A stretch of 64,000 nt of DNA, taken from the NCBI GenBank assembly GCA_023362775.1, contig JALMGJ010000003.1, positions 46,951,916-47,015,915 on the forward strand, in the 5' to 3' direction. This document shows, one piece after another, positions 1-10,905 of the stretch. Below the pieces are notes generated by a model. It saw only the letters and a program-made list of their open reading frames with translations. It did not search any database and had not been told where the DNA came from. How positions within the stretch are numbered: position 1 is the first letter of the stretch; every line of letters starts with the position of its first letter. A program made the translations under genes and the position numbers. This stretch comes from Charina bottae (Eukaryota; Chordata; Lepidosauria; Squamata; Charinaidae).

Positions 1-396
1 TTCCATCTTGCAGTATTTTTTCAGATTCTGTGAATGGTCACGGGTTGTTTCCCAGAACTACATGAAATGAACAACTGCAGTGCGGTACAAATACCTCTAC
101 TCCAGCTTTTAGAACTGTTATGTATTCCCTGTTCGCAATTCAAACATATTTACTGATTTCTGTACAGCTACTTCAAAGCCTCCAGTGAGTGCGTCTGGAC
201 GCACGCCTGAATAGTAGCTCCTTTAAGATTAGTCTCTGCTATTTTTGGCATGGCTTAAAATAAGATGGGACAGGTGAGGTTTTGATCTTCTCAAAACTGC
301 CATTATAAACCAATTCAAGTCTATTAAAATATACAAATAATATAATTATTTGTAGTAGTTTTGCATTTGTAGCAGTTTATCATTATAATTCAGGAA

Positions 397-500
397 GAAG
401 GCAATGGCAAACCACTTCTTAAAAACCTGGCCAAGAAAACTGCAGGGACTTGTCCAGGCAGTCTCTGAGAATTGGACACGATTGAACGGATTTAAAAAAA
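397..500 (+). mobile_element. 5'-truncated tRNA-SINE 3' part with BovB-like tail
   Basis: A perfect 18-bp TSD (ATCATTATAATTCAGGAA) lies at 379-396 and 501-518, so the insert is exactly 104 bp. It reads as the 3' portion of a squamate SINE (GGCAATGGCAAACCACTTC, then GCAGGGACTTGTCCAGGCAG) and ends in GAGAATTGGACACGATTGA plus an A-rich tail. The GGACACGA-TGA end resembles the 3' terminus of BovB, which points to mobilisation by BovB machinery. The tRNA-like head is missing. Confidence 0.8.
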
Positions 501-777
501 ATCATTATAATTCAGGAAATCTTAAGCTAGTAAAACAGAAGCATGTTTTTATATGACTGCCTAAAAGTCGTATGTTTATAGGAAACTCACTTGCAGACCC
601 TGGCAGATGTCTGCTCAGACACTGACAATTAGTGCAATACATAACTGCAATAACCAATGTGAATCCAAGATGGTGACCAGGAGCGAACGCTGACTGCTAC
701 TGCTCCGAGGGGGTGGGGGGAGACTGCTGACTTTTTCTGAGCCCTGACTCCCATCCCCCACTTTGCTGCTTGCTGGT

Positions 778-1138
778 TGGGGTTTTTGGGGAGAGAGACT
801 ATCAAGGGCATCCCAGCCTTATACCTGTGTGCCAGTTGTTGGAGCCCCCCGGATGGAACAGCAGAACGCGGCGGAGCGCGACAGCCCTCGCAGACTCCCA
901 CGGACCATGGCAGTGCAGGAGCACTTAGCGGTGCAGCAGCGTGGAACAGTGGGCCAGGGTTTTGGGGGAGAGACTTTTGAGCCCCCCCCCGGCCTTATAC
1001 TGTGTACTGGTGTTGAGGAGCCCCCCGGATAGAGCAGCGGGACGCAGCGGGGCCTGGCGGTGCAGAGGAACCTTGACGGCGCAGGAGAGCTTGGAGGTGT
1101 GGTGCGGCAGCCTTTGGCAGCATGAACAGTGGGCCGGG
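778..1138 (+). repeat. Two tandem ~180-bp monomers in the L2 5' UTR
   Basis: A unit starting near 778 recurs near 956 (spacing about 178 bp). Both carry in the same order: GGGTTTTGGG(G)GAGAGACT, CCTTATAC(C)TGTGT, GAGCCCCCCGGAT, AGCAG-ACGC-GCGG, and an end in GAACAGTGGGCC. The units differ at scattered positions, so the duplication is not brand new. A degraded third partial unit with AGCCCCCAGTGCAGCGGGCC follows around 1228. Tandem 5' monomers are a known promoter arrangement in some LINEs such as mouse L1; a role here is inference. Confidence 0.7.
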
Positions 1139-2142
1139 CGCTCTCCGGGTGCAGTCCTTGGTGGCACGACCAGTGAAGCGGTGGGGTGGCTGATGTGCCC
1201 CCAGTGCGGTGGATCAGCAGGGCGATGAGCCCCCAGTGCAGCGGGCCGGCTTCGGTGGTGGCAAAATCCGGCGCAGTAAAGTGGACTGGGTGGCATGGCA
1301 GAGCTCGGCGACACGGTAGACCGGCCTGGCGGCCTCCTAGCACAACAAATCAGTGCGGGGGAAGTGGACCCCGATAACAAAGTCAGCGCAGTGGAGCGAA
1401 GCTTGGTGACAGGGGATATGAACTCTGGGGACTTTAGATCTCTTTACCAGAGCCCCTGGACTCTAGGCTCCTCTTCCAGTGCCCCCTGGACAAAGACCTG
1501 GGGTGGTGGTGGGGGGACGGCAAACCTTCATGGTCCCTGGCCCCTTCTAACAGCCCCCTGGATAAGGAGGGAGGATTGTGGGGGAGCATGGTCTGCGGAA
1601 CCCAACAATCCTAACAATCTCAACCAATTAAATTGGCCACCCCCAAATTAATTAAGGCAGGAGAGGGTTCCAGGGGTCCCTTAGTGTGAATGTGGTACTC
1701 CCCCCGTGGGTGAGAGACACGAGAAGGGGATCCAGGATTTTATGATTGTGCATAAGAGTACCCACCCCTGAGTGAGAGACAGGCGGTGGGTAGGAGTGGC
1801 TGAGGTGCCCCTCTTCGACTAGTGAGAGAGGTTGGGGGGGCACAATGGGGTGTGTGGGTGGTGGTCAGGACCCAACAGTGCCGAGAGCGAGAGCTGGTGC
1901 ACTGGGGGGACTGCCATCACCCAAGGGTGACTGTGTGTGAAAGGATGGATGTATGGGGTAAGGGACCCTTGTTTAAACCCAAGATTTCCAGACGTTCAGG
2001 AGTGGAGGCTACTGAACCAGGAAACCCTGGGGGGCTTAGGGCGGGTTACCCAATTGAGGTGGTGGTGGGTCGGGGATGCTACGGCAGGAACTGGAGGGCA
2101 GGCCATCTTTGGGGAAGACGCCCCCGGTGTTTGTTACCGGTG

Positions 2143-2907
2143 GCGTGTTCTGGCCCTCTGAGTTCAAACCCAGGCCCTGCACAGCAGATCCTCGAGAGCC
2201 CTGGTCTCCGGCTGCTGCTTTTGAATGCCAGGTCAATGAATAAGGCCCCCCTCATATGCAACTTGCTCGCAGAGGAGGGGGCAGATCTGGCATGTATCAC
2301 CGAGACCTGGCTGGGCCCAGATGGGGGGGGCAGCCCTTTTGGAAATGCGCCTGGCCGGGTTTCAGGTGTGGCACCAGCCGAGACTCCAGGGCAGGGGAGG
2401 AGGGGGGGGTTGTCATTGGAGAGTCTCTAGTGGCCTTTAGGGGTACTGCTCCACAAGTGGCTGGTTGTGAGACCCTGTTCTTCAAGTTGGGTTCCCGAGA
2501 ACAGTTGGGAGTGTTGCTGTGTAGTTGGGAGCATCCCTGCTGCGTAGCAACCTCCCTGCCTGAGCTGCTGGAGGCCATCTTGGGGTTGGCAGTAGAGTTA
2601 TGGTTCCAGACTTATGGTTCTGGGGGACTTCAACTTGCCATCCTTGGGACGTGCCTCGAAAGTGGCTCGGGAGTTCATGGCTACCATGGCAGCCATGGGC
2701 CTGTCCCAGATAATCCAGGACCCGATTCGAGACAGTGGTCTCACCCTGGACTTTGTTTTCTTGTCTGAGCAGTGGCAATGTGATCTGAGGGGAGAGCTAG
2801 ATCTATCCCTATTGTCATGCTCAGACCACGCCCTGGTGGCTCTGAGATTCTCTTGTGCCGCCCCACTCTGCAGGGAGGCAGGACCCATTGGATTGGTCCG
2901 CCCCCAG
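2143..2907 (+). pseudogene. L2 ORF2 endonuclease domain, frameshifted
   Basis: In retrotransposition this domain would nick target DNA to prime reverse transcription. Visible apurinic-endonuclease motifs, in order: LLLNARSMNK (about 2210-2240), ITETW with the catalytic Glu (2296-2310), GDFN (2623-2634) and SDH (2821-2829). They do not share one frame. The first block is in frame 1 and is preceded by an open stretch from 1822. The frame changes near 2340 (the next block runs to about 2600 in frame 3) and changes back before GDFN. A TAA follows at 2908, and another frame change is needed to reach the RT frame at 3020. At least three frameshifts therefore make the domain non-functional in this copy. 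Confidence 0.8.
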
Positions 2908-3019
2908 TAAATTATGGACCCAATGAGGTTTCAGAGGGAGCTGGGGGTTATACCTGAGGACCTCCTACGGTCCAGCAGAGGTCCTGGCCGCAGCCTGGAA
3001 TAGGGAGGCGACTGGGGCC

Positions 3020-5215
3020 TTGGACAGGATCGCGCCTGGGCGACCTCTCTTGCCACGTTCAACCCGTCACTCCTCATGGTTTACGGAGGAGTTGAAGGTT
3101 TTGAAGAGGGTTAAGAGATGTCTGGAGTGCCGCTGTAGAAAGATGAAGACTGAATCTGACCGAACACAATCTAGAGCTGCTATTAAGGCCTTGCTTGTGG
3201 CAGTAAGAGCGGCGAAACGTGAATATTTCTCCACTCTTACTGCATCCGCAGAATACCACCCAACGGCCCTGTTTAAAATTACTAGATCTCTTTTGGGTCA
3301 GGTAGACTCAGTGACCCATTTACAGGGCCGTTCGGAAGAGTTTTCAGAGCATCTGCAGGATAAAATCACTCAGATCCTTTCTAAGTTGGACTCTAAGCGT
3401 GAGGCACGGTCTGGGGAGATGCTGGAGGAACGTACTTACCCTGTTATCTGGGAAAGGTTTGATCCTGTTGGGCCTGAGGAAGTGGACAGGATCCTCCAGA
3501 CTGTAAATGCCCCCACATGCCATCTAGACCCTTGCCCTTCCTGGCTGGTAAAATCGGCCTGGGAGGTGACTTGTAGTTGGGTCCAGGCGATGGTTAATAT
3601 ATCCTTGAGGGAGGGGGTGTTCCCGGCTGCCTTTAAGGAGGCGCTGGTGCATCCCCTCCTCAAGAAGCCATCCCTGGACCCTACTATCCTGGACAACTTT
3701 CGTCCTGTCTCCCACCTTCCCTTTTTGGGAAAGGTGGTTGAGAAAGTGGTGGCGTTGCAACTCCAGAGGATTCTGGAGGAAACAGATTATCTAGACCCCT
3801 TTCAGTCAGGTTTCAGGCTGGGATATGGGATGGAGACTGCACTGGTCGCACTTATGGATGATCTCTGGCGGGAGCAGGATGGAGGGAGTGCGTTCATCCT
3901 GGCTCTCTTAGATCTCTCAGCGGCTTTTGATACCATCGACCATAGTATCCTTTTGGGGCGGCTCAGGGAGTTGGGGGTGGGCAGCATACTTTTGCACTGG
4001 TTCACCTCCTTCCTCCAGGGCCGTTTCCAATTGGTGGTGATAGGAGAGGAGAGATCTGACCCGCAACCCCTCTTGTGTGGGGTGCCACAGGGTTCTGTTC
4101 TCTCTCCTCTCCTATTTAATATCTACATGAAACCGCTGGGTGAGATCATCTGTCACCATGGGATGAGGTATCATCAATATACTGGTGATACTCAATTGTA
4201 TATCTCCATCCCGGGTGAAGTAAGTGATGCGGTTGCCGCCCTATCTCAGTGCCTGGGGGCTGTGGGGGTCTGGATGGGGAACAACAGGCTTCAACTGAAC
4301 CCTGGTAAGACGGAGTGGCTGTGGATTGTTGGCCTCTTGGTATCCAGGAAGTTGTCATCCTTGGTTCTGGATGGGGTGGCACTGCCCCATTTGGAGCCAG
4401 TGCAGAACTTGGGGATCCTCCTGGACTCACGACTCCTGCTCGAAGAGCAGGTGGCAGTCGTGGCCAGGAGGGCCTTTGTGCAGCTTTGGGTTGTGCGCCA
4501 GTTACGCCCATTCCTGGACCGAGATGCCCTCCGAAAAGTCACTCATGCCCTGGTCATCTCCCATATAGACTATTGCAATGCGCTGTACATGGGGCTACCC
4601 CTGAAGAGTATCCGGAAGCTTCAGCTGGTCCAGAATGCGGCTGCGCGGACAGCTATTAGTGCTGTAAAATCAGCACACATGACACCACTGCAGCATGAGC
4701 TGCATTGGGTACCGGTTTGCTTCTGGGTCCAATTCAAGGTGTTGGTTATCATCTTTAAAGCCCTACATCGCATGGGACCAGGTTACCTGAGGGACCGCCT
4801 CATCCCCAGAACATCGACCCGCCCCACCCGATCATGCAGAGAGGGCATGCTACGGACCCCATCAGCAAAGGAATTCCATCTAGCGGGGTCCAGGAAGCAG
4901 GCCTTCTCTGCAGTGGCTCCCGCCCTTTGGAATATCTTGCCCCCGGAGCTGAGGCGGCTTTCCTCACTCCCAACCTTCTGGAAGAATTTGAAGACCTGGT
5001 TCTGCTGCCTTGCCTGGGATGGGAAAGTCAATAGCTCCTCCTGGGGGTGGCTGGTGCTGTACTGCCCTCCCTATTATTTAAGACCTAGCCCTTGGATTTT
5101 ATACTTATTTATTGTATTTATACTGATTGTAATTTTATGTTTATATTTTTTAACTTGTGATTTTATTGTAAACCGCCCAGAGTCCCCCGGTTGGGGGAGA
5201 TGGGCGGTGATGTAA
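3020..5215 (+). pseudogene. L2 ORF2 reverse transcriptase region, open but catalytically dead
   Basis: This 731-codon open frame covers the RT and C-terminal region of an L2 ORF2. The methionine at 3020 is internal, since the native ORF starts upstream in the endonuclease. Motifs by residue: FRPVS at 227-231; LDLSAAFDTIDH with the first catalytic Asp at 298; GVPQGSVLSPLLF from 354; NPGKTEW downstream. The metal-binding YADD box reads Y387-T388-G389-D390: the first of its two aspartates is Gly, so polymerase activity should be lost. The C-terminal block (ALVISHIDYCNALYMGLPL, QLVQNAA, GPGYLRDRL, ALWNILPPELR) is shared by the L2 fragments at 57194-57935 and 62838-63295. The long surviving frame suggests modest age despite the dead active site. 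Confidence 0.85.
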
Positions 5216-5242
5216 ATTTAAATAATAAATAAATAAATAAGG
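5172..5242 (+). other. L2 3' terminal hairpin and AAAT-repeat tail
   Basis: ACCGCCCA (5172-5179) pairs with TGGGCGGT (5201-5208) around a G/C-rich loop, followed by TAAATTTAAATAATAAATAAATAAATAA. The same hairpin and tail close the L2 copies near 57856 and 63249. This is the likely recognition end for the element's own RT; that role is inferred from LINE biology. Confidence 0.7.
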
Positions 5243-5633
5243 GACGTATAATTTCTACTACTGCCTATTAATAATATTTAACCATTTAGAAGCCACTTTT
5301 CAGCTTTAAATAATGTGTTTAAGCAAGGCAGGGCAAGACCCTTTAATGTAAATTATCTGAATCTAATGAGATTTTTCATATTACTTATACTGTATTACCT
5401 GTTTATAGATTTTTTTTGTGGGCTAATCAGTCTTCATCAGCCAACTTAATCTCTTTTATAGCACAATCTTTTCATCATTCAGGTTGGCATTATTTTAAAA
5501 TAACCAGCACTAATCATGTTAGTCAAACAACTTTTTGCTATATGTCAATGATTTTTAGAACTTGTGACAAAGAAGCAAAAAAGGCTTTTTCAACTCTAAG
5601 TGAACTCTCAATAGAAAACATTTGAATACTTAC

Positions 5634-5782
5634 TCCATCATAGATGGTGGAATGGTGCAGCAGTCCTGAATTGCTGTTAGGGGGGATGTCAAGTGAGCAG
5701 TGTATGAAGCTTCCACTACATGCTTGTTTCGATTGACCACATCCAAGTAACGGTTAAACTTTTCCCGAATTTTTTTGGCTAG
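5634..5782 (-). CDS. CACHD1: CACHD1 internal coding exon (probably exon 3)
   Basis: On the minus strand a TTTTCTAG acceptor is followed by 149 bp with no stop, then GGA|GTAAGT. The translation begins LAKKIREKFNRYLD and ends TAIQDCCTIPPSMM plus two bases (GA) of a split codon. I recognise this as the N-terminal extracellular region of CACHD1, upstream of the VWFA domain; the match is from memory, not a search. CACHD1 is a single-pass, alpha2delta-related membrane protein reported to modulate T-type calcium channels and to act in Wnt receptor complexes. The preceding exon (24897-24959) ends in phase 0, matching the CTA codon that opens this one. A second AG lies four bases into the exon (CTAGCTAG); the first AG is chosen because it keeps the frame. 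Confidence 0.82.
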
Positions 5783-6572
5783 CTAGAAAATTTAAAGAGA
5801 AGCACAAAATCAAAACTGCTGTTCAATATTCATATTCTACATTCGTAACGCAGAATCTGCTCAAACTGCAACAGAAAGCAACACATCCCAAATCCTGAAA
5901 TATGTTTACTTTCATATTCATATTTAATCTTAATAAAATTATACAGCTTATAGACAAACTATCAAGTATGGGAACACTGGAAAAGAGATATACTGAAATA
6001 TTTTCAGACAATACCAGCTACATTTCACTTTCTGTTTGTGTGTATTTAAGATCTCCAGATTTTTCAATTCAGCATGTGTTCTGACATAGAATTTAAACCA
6101 ATCTCTCAAGTAAAACCAAATAGATATCACTTATAAATTAATTCTACTGAAATCTAAGGAATTAATTTACAAGCTGAAAAAATCTTATATGAATATGCAT
6201 GTGCATATAAATATGGTACATTCCACATCTGTCAATATTATATACGTCATAGAAAAAAGTAATGGTAATACCCTACAATATTCAAGTAGCATTAACAATT
6301 GAAGAATATCTCTTTTTAAAATGGTGGTAGTATCATAGAAAGTTGACATGAATATCTAGAAATTTCCTTGCTAACCCAGAATGTACTGGTCCATACCATC
6401 TGGAAAACATTCCCTTACCTGCCCCTTATTTAGTTCTTTCCAAAGTCATGAAATCCTAGCCTTGAAAAGTCCCCTCAAAAGGTGCAGGAAGATAGGCAGA
6501 ATGAGAATCTACTGGATCCTCAGTTTCACTGGCCTAACACCCAGTGAATTCAGAATTCCTTAATTTCTAGAA

Positions 6573-6892
6573 CAGATCTTTCCAAACTGTGTGTCGGGAC
6601 ACATTAGTGTGTCGGCTGCAGTGTCTGGGTGTGTCGCGGCTGCTGCCGCCTCCGAGCCCTGCCAGGATTCTGTGCAGGTCCTAGTGCCTGCCTTGTGCCT
6701 TGCTGCCTCCAAACCTGCCCTGCCAGGATTCCGCACAGGTCCTAGTGCCTGCCTGGTGCCTTGCTGCCTCCAAACCTGCTGTGATTCCACGCAGGTCCTA
6801 GTGCCTGCCTTGTGCCCTGCTGTAAGAGTGTGTCGCGAAATGATGCATGTCTAAAAAGTGTGTCACCAACATGAAAAGTTTGGAAAGCTCTG
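6573..6892. mobile_element. Non-autonomous hAT element, CAGNGCTTTCCAAACTG family, copy 1
   Basis: It begins CAGATCTTTCCAAACTGTG and ends AGTTTGGAAAGCTCTG, inverted ends of about 16 bp. It is flanked by a perfect 8-bp duplication TTCTAGAA (6565-6572, 6893-6900). TSD length and CAG...CTG ends identify the hAT superfamily. The interior has about three imperfect ~65-bp repeats containing GCAGGTCCTAGTGCCTGCC, and GTGTGTCGCGA motifs near both ends. There is no transposase. Confidence 0.9.
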
Positions 6893-6900
6893 TTCTAGAA

Positions 6901-8220
6901 CATCTACATTTGTTTGCTTCTGACTTCTGTTCTGCTAGCCTGTTCAGCTTGGAAATGTTGAATCACTGCAGTACAGTCAAGGAGGAACATAGGTTTGCTC
7001 TGCAATATAGTTTACAGATGGTATTGTGCAGGTACATAATCCTTCCAAACAGAGCACTGTCATTTATCCCAAATACTACTGCTGGTTGAATTGGATATGC
7101 ACAGTCAGCATGGGTGATACAGCTACCATTGTATCACAATGAAAACAGTAGCTCGGCAGCAGGACGTATCTTTTCTTTGAATAGTTTCCTTTTGCACATC
7201 TTGTTCTGCACAAAAATACATCTGTAAAGAACTTGTTAAAACAAGAGTATCCTCTGTATGTATATACGCGCGCACACACACACAGAGTTGTGTGTAAATG
7301 TAGAATTTTCTGCCCAGTTACTAACTAGTCCCATTACCCAACCAGCCTCGAAAACTATATGGTTTTCCTCAGTCCATTTGGAAGTTTTATTCATAATTCT
7401 TATTCTTAATTCTTAAGCTCCCTATAGTTTACAGCCTGAATGAAGAATAATCTTTCAACAATTTACAGCTCAAAGCAAAATGTTCAACATCATATTTTAA
7501 GTGCATTCTGCCTTCAGAAAACAAAGCTAGTTATTTAATTAGTACTGTGTAACTAGCTGCTGTTTTATACTTTTTAATCCCCCTCATTCTATCCTTCCAT
7601 ACACCTAAAATTCACAAAAAGTAATGACGTAAAATTACAACTCAATTTATTTACACAAATACATAATTTGTTTGTTCATTATGTCTGCAATTGACAAATG
7701 TCTTCCCTAACTATTATTAACAGGCCATTTCATCATGATTTACCTTCTTATGTGAATAATTAAGCCTACGTGATAAGAGCAGGGACCCTGCCTCAAATGT
7801 TTCCATCAAATTATACAACTCAATTAAGGGTCTCCGAGGGACACTGTTTTTAACAAAATGTTGTTCAAATAAAATGACTTGTAGCATTATATTTAATTGC
7901 TGTTATAGAATGATTTATTACTAATACCCCAGAGGTTTATTGCCCAATCTAAGTTATGGATCTAAAACTATTAATTTCTTTCAACTAGAATGCCACGTAT
8001 GGTTGAATGGTTCAATGGGTTGAGAGTTTATTTGTTTGTCAACTTCAATACTGTCTCAATCAGAATTGACTTACACATTAGGATTAAAATATCAAGTAGC
8101 TGTTCAAAACAAGCAAGCAAATTATGAAAAGAATGTATGGCACATGTTGGGGAGGACAGCAACATGAACATATTCCACCCCATAATACCATCAGGGAGAA
8201 AGCCACTCTTCTTACAGTAG
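6901..8220. other. AT-rich intronic sequence, nothing recognised
   Basis: Unique-looking intron sequence with a short CA/CG dinucleotide run near 7265-7283. No ORF, splice pair or recognisable repeat could be supported. Confidence 0.5.
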
Positions 8221-8224
8221 GGCC

Positions 8225-8530
8225 TGATCAAAAAGCTAGGTTTTAACAATTGTATGGAAGCCCAACAGGGCCAGGGCCATAATGTTCTCAGGGGACATGA
8301 TGTTCCACAGAGCAGGCACAGCTACCAAGAAGGCATGTATCCTAGGTCCCACAAAGTGACAGTGCTTTATAATTAGGATATGCAGCACATCAACTCTTCC
8401 AGAGAACAAATAACAGAAGAAAGTTGGTCCCCAAGGTAACCAGGACCCATGAATAGTTTTATAGGTGACAGCCAATACCTTGAATTGCACCCAGCGGTCC
8501 ACCAGGAATCAGTGCAAAGCTCCTGACACA
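8225..8530 (-). mobile_element. Degraded L2 fragment (C-terminal ORF2 region)
   Basis: The minus strand contains WVQFKVLAVTYKTIHGSW and, further on, VPALWNIMSPE, corresponding to FKVLVIIFKALHR and APALWNILPPE in the L2 at 3020-5215. It is much more diverged than the copies at 57194 and 62838, so it is an old insertion. Both ends are ragged. Confidence 0.7.
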
Positions 8531-8739
8531 TGCATTTTTCTCAGTATGGGCAAACATAAACCATATTTATTAATAAATATGGGTCAACCTGACTCCTGCA
8601 GAATTTGTCAACAAATGATGGGATATGATGAACATTGGCTAAGTTCAAATATAATACTGAATTATAGAGTAGTTATAATGCTCTTAGCTGAATCCCAGGC
8701 TCATACGTCCCCTTTCCAACATAGTATCAAGAATTAATA

Positions 8740-9715
8740 GTTTTTCTTTTTTCTTAATTGTGTGTCTGTAGTTCTTTTTTGTATTTTTTATCTGACCTGG
8801 CAAGTTATGATTAATGTTAACAATGTTAACTATAGATTAACAATGAAAAAAAATCATTCACTTTATAATAAACAATGGCTTAATATTATAGCAAAATGTG
8901 ATCAGTGAATCCAGAGTGTTTCTCCTCCTCTGATGCATAAGGATTACTTTTTAGCTTTGTTTGATTCTAAAATATTTTGTTTGCATTAATACCAATTGAA
9001 TAATCATTACTTTAAAAAAATCAAGTTGATCATGCAAAATAATTTTTAGCAAAATAGCAGAATACAAAATTCTATCCATGGAATTAGAAAGTTTTGAATA
9101 TAATTTAAATGAAATGCACAAAAACTGAAATACTCAAAAACAAAATTGTATATTAAGATTCCAGCAGTTCATTTTGTAAGTCATCTCATTAATTAGTTTA
9201 ATAGAAAAAGTAGATACTTCACTGCTTCCTATATGAAAAGGGGATTCATCTGATAAACTATTATCTAAAAAAATGTTGTAGCAGCCATTTTTTTTTGAAT
9301 AGCCTGAATCGAAGCCATTTGTCCTGTTGATTGTTTTATAAGATTTTCACTCCCATTTTTTCATCCTTAAAAACAATTCCAAAGCACACTGGAAGATAAC
9401 ACACACTTTTAAAATGCTACTGTTGATATTGTCAATATTCATTTTAACATCATGGAATTCCTTTTCAATTTCTTCAGAGGAAGCTGAACTACAGGCAATA
9501 CAAGGTTATCATTGACAAAGCCATGGTGATCAAGTCTCCTATGGCCACTTATTGGTTCCTAAATCCCCTAGCATAGCCATTATTGTATGTAATTCAAACT
9601 GGTTAGTTTGCTACATACCAGCAATTTGACAACAACTTCTTTAGGAAGCATTTTGGCAAGCAATATATAATGTTGTCTCTTTAATTCCTAGAGGAATTTA
9701 GGAAGCAGCCTCATT
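8740..9715. other. AT-rich intronic sequence, nothing recognised
   Basis: Low-complexity AT-rich intron (A and T runs, TTAACAATGTTAAC palindrome near 8815). No gene or repeat family can be supported. Confidence 0.5.
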
Positions 9716-9723
9716 CCCTATTT

Positions 9724-9839
9724 CAGTGTTTCTCAAGCTCAGCAAATTTAAGATGTGTGGACTTCAACTCATGCTGGCTGGAGAATTCTGGGAGTTGAAG
9801 TCCACACATCATAAAAGTTGCTGAGCTTGAAAAACACTG
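9724..9839. mobile_element. Palindromic hAT MITE (116 bp)
   Basis: The whole element is an imperfect palindrome: CAGTGTTTCTCAAGCTCAGC at the left, GCTGAGCTTGAAAAACACTG at the right, with GTGTGGACTTCAACTC and GAGTTGAAGTCCACAC inside. A perfect 8-bp TSD CCCTATTT lies at 9716-9723 and 9840-9847. Sister copy at 59997-60131; half copy at 16170-16208. Confidence 0.92.
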
Positions 9840-10123
9840 CCCTATTTGATGACAGGATGAATTACAATCAGGAGGTCTATGGGAATGCCTGCTGTCTATC
9901 AGCTGTTTCTTTCCATAAGTTACAATGCTAACCCTTTCCTCAGTGCTACAATTAAGTCAGAAATGTTAGCTTGTTTACTCAATGGTGACATTTGCTGACC
10001 TTTCACAAGCAGATTTAAACAAGTAGTTATGTATAAAATTACTAAGACTTATTTCTGTAATGTGTATCAAGTAGCATATTCCTCTTCATTTTCTTTCTCA
10101 GTATATCTTGCATTGTCATAGAT

Positions 10124-10392
10124 CAGAGCTTTCCAAACTGTGTGTCGGGACACGTTAGTGTGTCAACTGCTGTGTCTGGGTGTGTCACGGCTGCTGCTGC
10201 CTCCAAACCTGCCCTGCCAGGATTCCACGCAGGTCCTAGTGCCTGCCTTGTGCCCTGCTGTAAGAGTGTGTCGCGAAATGATGCCCTGCTGTAAGAGTGT
10301 GTCGCGAAATGATGCCCTGCTGTAAGAGTGTGTCGCGAAATGATGCATGTCTAAAAAGTGTGTCACCAACATGAAAAGTTTGGAAAGCTCTG
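10124..10392. mobile_element. Non-autonomous hAT element, CAGNGCTTTCCAAACTG family, copy 2
   Basis: Ends are CAGAGCTTTCCAAACTGTG and GTTTGGAAAGCTCTG; perfect 8-bp TSD TCATAGAT (10116-10123, 10393-10400). It contains three head-to-tail 31-bp units starting at 10252, 10283 and 10314 (GCCCTGCTGTAAGAGTGTGT and on). Copy 1 at 6573 has only one such unit, so the array expanded in this copy or its source. Confidence 0.92.
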
Positions 10393-10844
10393 TCATAGAT
10401 TATTGGTTTGTGTGTGTGTATAGGAAGTGTCCAATAAAAATACTTTAAATTGAAGAAAAAAAACATTGTACACCTCAAACCAACTGAACATCATTGTAAA
10501 GTTTTATGTATTGTTTTTCTTTCCCCCAAAAAACCAAGAGCAATGCAAAGAAACAACTTTTACACAAACACATATAAAAAAGGAGAATTAAACTAAATAA
10601 TACAACTGCTGTTTACAAGTCCATTTAAGACTACTGTAATATACTGTGGTAATAATCTAGTCCTGGAGTTATTTTTATCAGAAAAGGCCTGGTGAATCAG
10701 AAAATCCTTACCTTTTTAACTGCATTAGACTATATCAAATTGAAATGTCTAATGCAGCAACAATTTTACTTTATTTCTAAAAGGACTTAATTGTTTATAA
10801 TGTTGGATAGTTAATACTTTTTCACTGGTTCAGTATGTTCGTGT

Positions 10845-10905
10845 GTCAATTCTTGGATGTAAGCTGCCCAGAACTGTCTGGGAGTCAAATTTAATGAAAT
10901 AAATA
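10845..10905 (+). mobile_element. Short L2-type 3' end fragment
   Basis: GTAAGCTGCCCAGAACTGTC, then CTGGGAGTCAAATTTAATGAAATAAATAAA matches the layout of the L2 3' hairpin and AAAT tail. Too short to assign to a subfamily. Confidence 0.5.

Larger units (their letters stand above)
660..5242 (+). mobile_element. Near full-length L2-like LINE (CR1/L2 clade), inactive
   Basis: In order: a GC-rich 5' UTR (about 660-2140), a broken apurinic-type endonuclease (2143-2907), a reverse transcriptase frame (3020-5215), a 3' hairpin and a tail of AAAT/AAATAAATAA repeats. The microsatellite-like tail and the LDLSAAFDTIDH and GVPQGSVLSPLLF motifs fit the L2 group of the CR1 clade. CR1 proper usually ends in an 8-bp repeat, which is absent here. 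The left boundary is an estimate: I place it at the AAGATGG motif near 667. I found no TSD. It lies antisense to CACHD1 in an intron. Several younger and older relatives occur in the window (8225, 20380, 21460, 28866, 57194, 62838). Confidence 0.85.
1..5633 (-). other. CACHD1: Partial intron of CACHD1, downstream of exon 5634-5782
   Basis: This is the intron that begins at the GT donor read on the minus strand at 5628-5633 (GTAAGT). It continues past the left edge of the window. Most of it is one L2 LINE inserted antisense to the gene. A small BovB-tailed SINE fragment lies at 397-500. I see no further exon: the residues expected to follow exon 5634-5782 are not encoded here. Positions 5243-5620 are AT-rich sequence with nothing recognisable. 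Confidence 0.7.

Noticed and set aside
819..1380. Long minus-strand open frames (151-174 codons) in the GC-rich L2 5' UTR
   Set aside because: GC-rich sequence has few stops by chance; they overlap the L2 5' monomers in antisense and show no domain.
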